A stretch of 9,663 nt of DNA. Source: Rickettsiales bacterium. Lineage in GTDB: Bacteria > Pseudomonadota > Alphaproteobacteria > Rickettsiales > UBA1997. The DNA is taken from contig CANNMN010000035.1 in NCBI GenBank assembly GCA_947505885.1, positions 1 to 9,663 of the forward strand, in the 5' to 3' direction. A program made the position numbers and the translations under genes. Positions within the stretch are counted from its first letter, which is position 1; the number at the start of each line of letters is the position of its first letter. Shown piece after piece: positions 5,489 through 9,663 of the stretch. Below the pieces are notes generated by a model. The model made no database searches, was not told the origin of the DNA, and saw nothing but the letters and a program-made list of their open reading frames with translations.

Positions 5489-6972
5489 TAGAATTTTCCG
5501 AGGATTTCGCGAGTCGAAGTTTCGTTGATTAGAAAATCGAGATTTTTTTCTCTTCTAACATCGAATTGCGCGACATCATCTTTGCTCGCTGCATTTTTTG
5601 CAGAAATTTCTTTTATTACCGCGCTGAAGTTTGCGGCGACTCTAACCAAGAAGGCGCGATAAGGGTCCTCAACTGGAACTGCTGAAGTTCCCTTGAGTAA
5701 GTCATCAACAACTGAGGCTGGGGTGGTGGTAGAATCTGCTGGTTTAGCAGCATCAGTTGGCACTGGTTTGACAATTGCTGGGGAATTAGTTTTGTTAGCC
5801 ATTTGAGTAAAATTAGTCGAAATCTGAGTGATTAGATTAGTGATTTTTTCTACTTTAATGGTGATTCCGCCAGAGGGCAGAGAGTCGTCTGGCAAAGAAG
5901 ACATTTCGCCGCTAATCGTGATTTTGTAGAGCGGATTAGAAAATTCTAAGCTCGTGATTTTTACCGTCTTGCTGTGTTGAGAAGGAGCTTCTTGGATTTG
6001 AGTTGGATCCTGAGGAATGTTGGCTTGCTGACCCTCAACTTTAATTGGAGTCAAAACATATTCTAGCTCAAGAGTGAGGTCGCTTTTAACAAGGCTAGTG
6101 TCAGAGATTGTTGCTGGAGCTGGAGCATTATTAGATAATACTGGGTCGGCGACCGCTTCCTTTGTTGTTGGAGTCGCAACGACAGAACTATCTACGGAAG
6201 TAGAGACGGCAGCATTTGTTGTTGGGGTGGCTGGAGTAACAACTTGTGCCGGAGCAGTAAGAGTCGCAACTTGTTGTCCGGCCAACACATCAGGCACGAC
6301 TTGCTCAGAATTGGCGGCAGGAGCTGGATTGTTGCTGAGGGAAATTTCACCAGTTTTAATTCCGTCAACAACCTTCTTTTCCAAAATATTTTTGTAGAGA
6401 CTGATGATATCAAAGCCTTCGATTTCCTTAATACTGACGCTGATCAAGTTAGTGATTTTGTCCATTTCTACGTTGTTCTTCAAGGATACCGTGCTGTTGG
6501 TAGAAGAGTAGATTACACTTTTATCCGCACCTAAAATCCTGTAACCAGAATCTTGGTAGTGAAACTTGGCAATGTTGCCGTCGAGCATTGAAAAGTTGAT
6601 CTCAGGATCTTTAGCGAATTCAACAGAGGAAAGATTTCCGTCTGGATCTTGCACAGAAACGGTTTCTACCAGAGCGATTTTGTAGTCAGAGGCAAGAATT
6701 CCTGCAGTTGCTTCTAGATGTGGAATGAGCACTTGGTTCTTGTCTAAAGCTGCATTCGGAATTGTGAATTTTAGATTTTTAATCGTGATTTTTTGTGCCA
6801 AGGGGAATCCAGAAACCACAACCTCTCCAGCCGAAACATAAGAACTGTTATTGCTTACGAATTCTTTGATTTGCTTTTCAACTTGTCCGACTTTAAAGAA
6901 CCAGAACACGCTGTAAACCAATGCGGCTACAACTAAGAGAATTGCTAATTTAATTACGATGTTTCTGCCCAT
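5488..6972 (-). CDS. DUF2125-like membrane-anchored envelope protein
   Basis: This 494-aa protein has a single N-terminal membrane segment (about 7-27) with little before it, so most of it should lie in the periplasm. The stretch VGQVEKQIKEFV then VVVSGFPLAQKITIKNLKF (51-69) has the 'GFP' turn followed by a beta strand. That is characteristic of alphaproteobacterial DUF2125 proteins, a family of unknown role that recalls beta-rich envelope proteins. Two Pro/Ala/Thr/Val-rich stretches (about 214-290 and 399-425) interrupt beta-rich segments (295-385) and look like flexible linkers. The remaining C-terminus (435-494) is mixed helical and charged. The start is an ATG at 6970-6972, 17 nt after the ferredoxin gene; the stop overlaps the prmC start by one base. 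The DUF2125 match is by eye, and no function can be assigned. Confidence 0.75.
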   Translation of the reverse strand: MGRNIVIKLAILLVVAALVYSVFWFFKVGQVEKQIKEFVSNNSSYVSAGEVVVSGFPLAQKITIKNLKFTIPNAALDKNQVLIPHLEATAGILASDYKIALVETVSVQDPDGNLSSVEFAKDPEINFSMLDGNIAKFHYQDSGYRILGADKSVIYSSTNSTVSLKNNVEMDKITNLISVSIKEIEGFDIISLYKNILEKKVVDGIKTGEISLSNNPAPAANSEQVVPDVLAGQQVATLTAPAQVVTPATPTTNAAVSTSVDSSVVATPTTKEAVADPVLSNNAPAPATISDTSLVKSDLTLELEYVLTPIKVEGQQANIPQDPTQIQEAPSQHSKTVKITSLEFSNPLYKITISGEMSSLPDDSLPSGGITIKVEKITNLITQISTNFTQMANKTNSPAIVKPVPTDAAKPADSTTTPASVVDDLLKGTSAVPVEDPYRAFLVRVAANFSAVIKEISAKNAASKDDVAQFDVRREKNLDFLINETSTREILGKF

Positions 6973-6989
6973 AAAATTGGTTGGTTTAA

Positions 6990-7325
6990 TTAAATTGAAA
7001 CGTTCCGGGTCTCGCTAGGAACGGTGAGGGTTAGGCCATCAAGCTCTTTGGTAAGAATGATTTGGCAGCCAAGTCTTGAGGTTGGGGTTAGTCCGAATGC
7101 TAGATCGAGCATGTCTTCCTCATCTTCGGTGGGATCTGTAAGTGAATCGTAGAATGTTTTGTCGACGATTACGTGGCAGGTAGAGCAAGCAAGAGAGCCT
7201 TCACAGGCTCCTTCTAGATCGATGTTGTTGTCTCGTGCCGCTTGCAGTACGCTGGTACCAACTGGCACTTGAAATTCTTTTCTTTCTCCTTTTTCAAGGA
7301 AGATGACTTTAACTGTTTCAGACAT
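6990..7325 (-). CDS. fdxB: ISC-type 2Fe-2S ferredoxin (adrenodoxin family)
   Basis: This 111-aa electron carrier most likely donates electrons in iron-sulfur cluster assembly. The cluster ligands are C41, C47 and C50 in [14 protein letters not shown], plus C87 in SRLGCQI. This C-x5-C-x2-C...C spacing is that of E. coli Fdx and mitochondrial adrenodoxin, not plant-type ferredoxin. The acidic stretch [16 protein letters not shown] (64-79) is the partner-binding helix typical of the family. Length is normal. The ATG is at 7323-7325 without a clear Shine-Dalgarno. None of iscS, iscU, hscA or hscB is in the window, so the gene is outside its classical cluster here. It heads the unit with the DUF2125-like gene and prmC, divergent from trmL. 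The symbol could equally be fdx. Confidence 0.95.
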   Translation of the reverse strand: MSETVKVIFLEKGERKEFQVPVGTSVLQAARDNNIDLEGACEGSLACSTCHVIVDKTFYDSLTDPTEDEEDMLDLAFGLTPTSRLGCQIILTKELDGLTLTVPSETRNVSI

Positions 7326-7409
7326 TGATTTTACTAAGTAATCGAGGGGATTGTGCTTTTTAAAAATGCGCGTTTTAAAAGAAAAGTAAGTTTACAAATT
7401 TTATTCAAA
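7326..7409. promoter_or_regulatory. Divergent upstream region of ferredoxin and trmL
   Basis: These 84 bp separate the ferredoxin start from the preferred trmL start, so promoters for both directions should lie here or overlap the gene starts. The region is very AT-rich, and several TATAAT-like strings exist, but none with a well-spaced -35. A GAGGGGA on the plus strand (7344-7350) is the only strong ribosome-site-like sequence, and it sits just before an alternative GTG start of trmL (7353). No operator repeat is evident. Confidence 0.4.
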
Positions 7410-7856
7410 ATGAGCAAAATAGTTTTGTACCAACCAGACATCGCCGGCAACGTCGGCGCAATAATTCGTACCTGCGTTTGTTTTGACGTAGAACTGCACA
7501 TTATTGAACCGTGCGGTTTTCCGCTAGATATGTCGAGAGTAAAAAGAGCGGCTATGGATTATATTAATCACGCAAAAATTTTTCGTCATGCGTCATTTGA
7601 GGATTTTTTTCGCAGCGAAATTCTGGAAAAAAATCAGCGTTTAATTTTGGCGACAACTAAAGGCGACAAGAGTTATAGCGAGTTTAAATTTCGCGAGAGT
7701 GACACAATCATGTTTGGTAAAGAAAGCTCTGGAGTGCCGGATAACGTGGCATCATCAGCTAATCACAAAATTTTTATTCCGATGAAAAATCAAATGCGCT
7801 CTCTGAATATCGCGATTTCTTGCGGGATTATTTTGGCACATTCGGTTTTAATTTGA
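7410..7856 (+). CDS. trmL: tRNA (cytidine(34)-2'-O)-methyltransferase TrmL
   Basis: TrmL is a SPOUT (trefoil-knot) enzyme that uses SAM to 2'-O-methylate the wobble base 34 of tRNA-Leu species, and acts in the cytosol. From the ATG at 7410 the protein has 148 residues, close to E. coli TrmL (157). It begins SKIVLYQPDIAGNVGAIIR, the conserved motif 1, with HIIEPCGFP next. The knot follows with MFGKESSGVP (motif 2) and IPMKNQMRSLNIAIS (motif 3). RLILATTKG is the strand typical of alphaproteobacterial members. The frame stays open upstream to a GTG at 7353, which would add 19 basic residues not seen in the family; that GTG is only 2 nt from a GAGGGGA. The family alignment favours 7410, though no Shine-Dalgarno precedes it. 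This is the only plus-strand gene, convergent with ftsI. Confidence 0.93.
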   Translation: MSKIVLYQPDIAGNVGAIIRTCVCFDVELHIIEPCGFPLDMSRVKRAAMDYINHAKIFRHASFEDFFRSEILEKNQRLILATTKGDKSYSEFKFRESDTIMFGKESSGVPDNVASSANHKIFIPMKNQMRSLNIAISCGIILAHSVLI

Positions 7857-7919
7857 GTGCGCGATAAGCTATTCCAATCATAAGCGTCGGCGATGATTAA
7901 GAAAAAGTTATGTATGAGA

Positions 7920-9482
7920 TTATTTTTGTACGTTCGTTTTAAGAATTGGTCTAACTCCAAGTAGCGGTGCGATGTTTTTAATCACCCTTCCCGCAACTGG
8001 CGCAGCAACCATGCCGCCAGTATTAAAAATATAATTTGGGCGATCGAAAACTACATAGACCAAATATTGCGGCTTAGAAGTTGGGAAGGTGGCGATGAAT
8101 GAAGCGGTGGTGAGCTTCGTATTGTAGCTGCCGGACTCGGCTCGCTCTGCTGTTCCGGTTTTTCCGCCAACTTCGTAGCCTTCAACATTAGCATTTTTTC
8201 CGGTTCCGTTCTCAACTACGTTGCGCATCATTGCTCGCATTGTTTGCGAAGTTGATTCTTTTATTACGCGCTCTCCACTTGGCTGTTCTTTGAGTTTTAC
8301 AAAAGATGGTTTGTATAAAATTCCGCCATTTACGATTGCAGCGGTGGCCATCGCTAAATGTAGCGGCGTGATTGCAATGCCATGGCCATAAGCGATTGTG
8401 TAGAGACTGATTTCGCTCCAGATGCGTGGATAAATTGGTTTGCCGAGGCCCGGAAAATCAGCTTCTAATCTTTTGAGTAATCCGAGTTTTGCTAAGAATT
8501 TTTTCTGACTTTCGACGCCGATTTTGTCGGCAATTTTTACTGTGCCGATATTTGAGGAGTAGGCGAAAATTTCTTCGACGGTCATCATATCTTTGATTGC
8601 GTGGTAATCACTAATCGTGAAGCGTCCATATTTTACTGGGTCTCGCACATTAAAAACATCTGTCGGTTTCGCGACTCCATCCTCAAAAGCGAGAGTGTTG
8701 GTAAGAACTTTCATCACCGAACCAAGTTCATAAAGACCGTTGGCAATGCGATTAAAATACTCATCAGCACTGGCCTTGTTTGAAGAGTTTGCATCAAAAT
8801 CTGGGATCGAAGATAAGGCTAGAATTTCGCCGTTATTCACATTTATAACCACGCCAGATGCGGCTTTAGCGCGAAACTCCTCCATCGCGATTAGTAGCTC
8901 ATCGTGCAGAATATCTTGCACGCGCACATCCATTGCGAGTTGTAAATCTTCATTATGAGACAGGCTGCGATTGTGTTGCATTTCCATCCCAGCAAGACCT
9001 TTTCGGTCGCGATCAACATAGCCAACATAATGGCTGGCTATTGATTTTTGTGGATAAATTCGAATGCGATCTTCTTCAAAAATCAGTCCAGCCATTTTTA
9101 AATTTTCTGTGGCTTCAACTTGTGATGGAGCAAGATTTCGTCTAATTAGAATCCATTGTTTGCTGCTTTTATTTTCTGAGATTTTTTTGAGGATTTCAGC
9201 GTAAGAAAGGTCAGGAAATATTCCAGCAAGACCATGGGCGAGAGCTTGAGGATCTTTAATTAAAACCGAACTGAGATAGAGTGATTTTGTTTTTAAATCG
9301 GTGGCGAGGAGAGTTTCGTTGCGATCGAAAATATTAGCTCGTTTACCAAGCTTATCCTGGTCGTAAATATTACTAACTGTGCTTTTATCGCCGGTGATAA
9401 CGATGAAAATCATGCGCAGAGCAATCAGCACAAAGACAGCAAGAATAAAAAAATAAATGATGGCGAGGCGAGATTTATTCAT
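7920..9482 (-). CDS. ftsI: Septal peptidoglycan transpeptidase FtsI (class B penicillin-binding protein 3)
   Basis: FtsI crosslinks peptidoglycan at the division septum in the divisome with FtsW. The 520-aa product has a short cytoplasmic tail, one membrane helix (about 6-30) and the periplasmic pedestal starting RANIFDRNETLLAT. The penicillin-binding domain carries the three active-site motifs: S255-V-M-K258 (in YELGSVMK), S309-S-N311 (in YSSNIGT) and K441-T-G443 (in GGKTGTAE). It is shorter than many alphaproteobacterial FtsI proteins but complete. I chose the ATG at 9480-9482, because AAGG at 9489-9492 sits 6 nt upstream. A GTG two codons earlier (9486-9488) overlaps that ribosome site. 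ELGS-type wording around the serine fits FtsI better than the elongation enzyme MrdA. It starts 21 nt after atpG and ends the transcript facing trmL. Confidence 0.94.
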   Translation of the reverse strand: MNKSRLAIIYFFILAVFVLIALRMIFIVITGDKSTVSNIYDQDKLGKRANIFDRNETLLATDLKTKSLYLSSVLIKDPQALAHGLAGIFPDLSYAEILKKISENKSSKQWILIRRNLAPSQVEATENLKMAGLIFEEDRIRIYPQKSIASHYVGYVDRDRKGLAGMEMQHNRSLSHNEDLQLAMDVRVQDILHDELLIAMEEFRAKAASGVVINVNNGEILALSSIPDFDANSSNKASADEYFNRIANGLYELGSVMKVLTNTLAFEDGVAKPTDVFNVRDPVKYGRFTISDYHAIKDMMTVEEIFAYSSNIGTVKIADKIGVESQKKFLAKLGLLKRLEADFPGLGKPIYPRIWSEISLYTIAYGHGIAITPLHLAMATAAIVNGGILYKPSFVKLKEQPSGERVIKESTSQTMRAMMRNVVENGTGKNANVEGYEVGGKTGTAERAESGSYNTKLTTASFIATFPTSKPQYLVYVVFDRPNYIFNTGGMVAAPVAGRVIKNIAPLLGVRPILKTNVQK

Positions 9483-9492
9483 GGCCACCTTA
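9483..9492 (-). promoter_or_regulatory. Shine-Dalgarno deciding the ftsI start
   Basis: On the minus strand AAGGTGGCC directly precedes the ATG at 9480-9482. AAGG at 9489-9492 is at normal spacing from this ATG. The alternative GTG (9486-9488) lies inside the AAGGTGG itself and could not use it. Confidence 0.6.
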
Positions 9493-9503
9493 GTTTAGTA
9501 GAA

Positions 9504-9663
9504 TTAAACCGCGTTCGCTCCCGAGATGATGTCGATCAGTTCTTTTGTAATATTAGCCTGACGAGTGCGGTTATAAACCAAGGTCAAATTCTTAATCATT
9601 TTTCCAGCATTATTAGTTGCTGCTTCCATCGCCGCCATTCTCGCACCTTGTTCAGATGCGCTA
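9504..9663 (-). CDS. atpG: ATP synthase F1 subunit gamma, 3' end (partial)
   Basis: These are the last 53 codons of the gamma subunit, the rotating shaft of the F1 ATPase on the cytoplasmic side of the membrane. The visible end reads [19 protein letters not shown] then [22 protein letters not shown] and ends DIISGANAV, followed by TAA at 9504-9506. This is the highly conserved C-terminal helix of AtpG (E. coli SEQAARMVAMKAATDN... NRTRQASITQEL). The 5' part is beyond the window. In most bacteria atpD and atpC follow; here ftsI follows after 21 nt in the same direction. Confidence 0.93.
   Translation of the reverse strand, partial: SASEQGARMAAMEAATNNAGKMIKNLTLVYNRTRQANITKELIDIISGANAV

Noticed and set aside
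6074..6534. Two overlapping plus-strand open frames (6074-6397 and 6244-6534)
   Set aside because: Both are antisense to the Pro/Ala/Thr-rich region of the DUF2125-like gene; repetitive GTT/GCT codons keep the other strand open by chance.
7876..7898. AATCAT...ATGATT hairpin between trmL and ftsI
   Set aside because: It has only a 6-bp AT-rich stem with an 11-nt loop and no T-tract on either side, too weak to call a terminator even though a bidirectional one would be expected here.
9486..9488. GTG as the ftsI start
   Set aside because: It lies inside the AAGGTGG ribosome site that serves the ATG at 9480-9482, so it would have no site of its own.

Overview
The window reads as a compact, AT-rich alphaproteobacterial chromosome segment, most likely Rickettsiales-like or a related host-associated or aquatic lineage. 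This rests on three things. The 2Fe-2S ferredoxin and the division transpeptidase look alphaproteobacterial, and the ferredoxin resembles Rickettsia ISC ferredoxins as I remember them. A diverged GTCATTGCGAG-type inverted repeat sits in the one sizeable gap. One housekeeping gene (prmC) carries an in-frame insert of the kind palindromic elements leave in Rickettsiales genes. The assignment is inference: there is no rRNA or tRNA gene in the window to anchor it.

Nearly everything is on the minus strand; only trmL is on the plus strand. Read in the minus direction from the right edge, the order is: the 3' end of atpG (ATP synthase gamma), ftsI (septal peptidoglycan transpeptidase), then convergent trmL (tRNA wobble 2'-O-methyltransferase). 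Next is a tight group of an ISC-type 2Fe-2S ferredoxin, a membrane-anchored DUF2125-like envelope protein and prmC (release factor methyltransferase). A gap of about 360 bp follows, holding a repeat and remnants of short reading frames. After it comes a second tight group of panC (pantothenate synthetase), a membrane-anchored coiled-coil RmuC-like protein, pth (peptidyl-tRNA hydrolase) and nhaA (Na+/H+ antiporter). At the left edge is the 5' part of a prepilin-like gene whose passenger resembles LamG/concanavalin proteins.

Functionally this is mostly housekeeping: translation termination and recycling (prmC, pth), tRNA modification (trmL), Fe-S cluster and electron supply (ferredoxin), CoA precursor synthesis (panC), ion homeostasis (nhaA), energy (atpG) and division (ftsI). 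Spacers of 5, 6, 17, 21 and 38 nt and one 1-nt overlap suggest three minus-strand transcription units. There is no CRISPR array, complete mobile element or obvious defence system.

The parts worth a second look are the RmuC-like protein embedded between panC and pth, the insert in PrmC, the palindromic repeat with adjacent broken reading frames at 4212-4553, the Pro/Ala/Thr-rich segments in the DUF2125-like protein, the prepilin-LamG gene at the edge, and the atpG-ftsI junction where atpD would usually follow.
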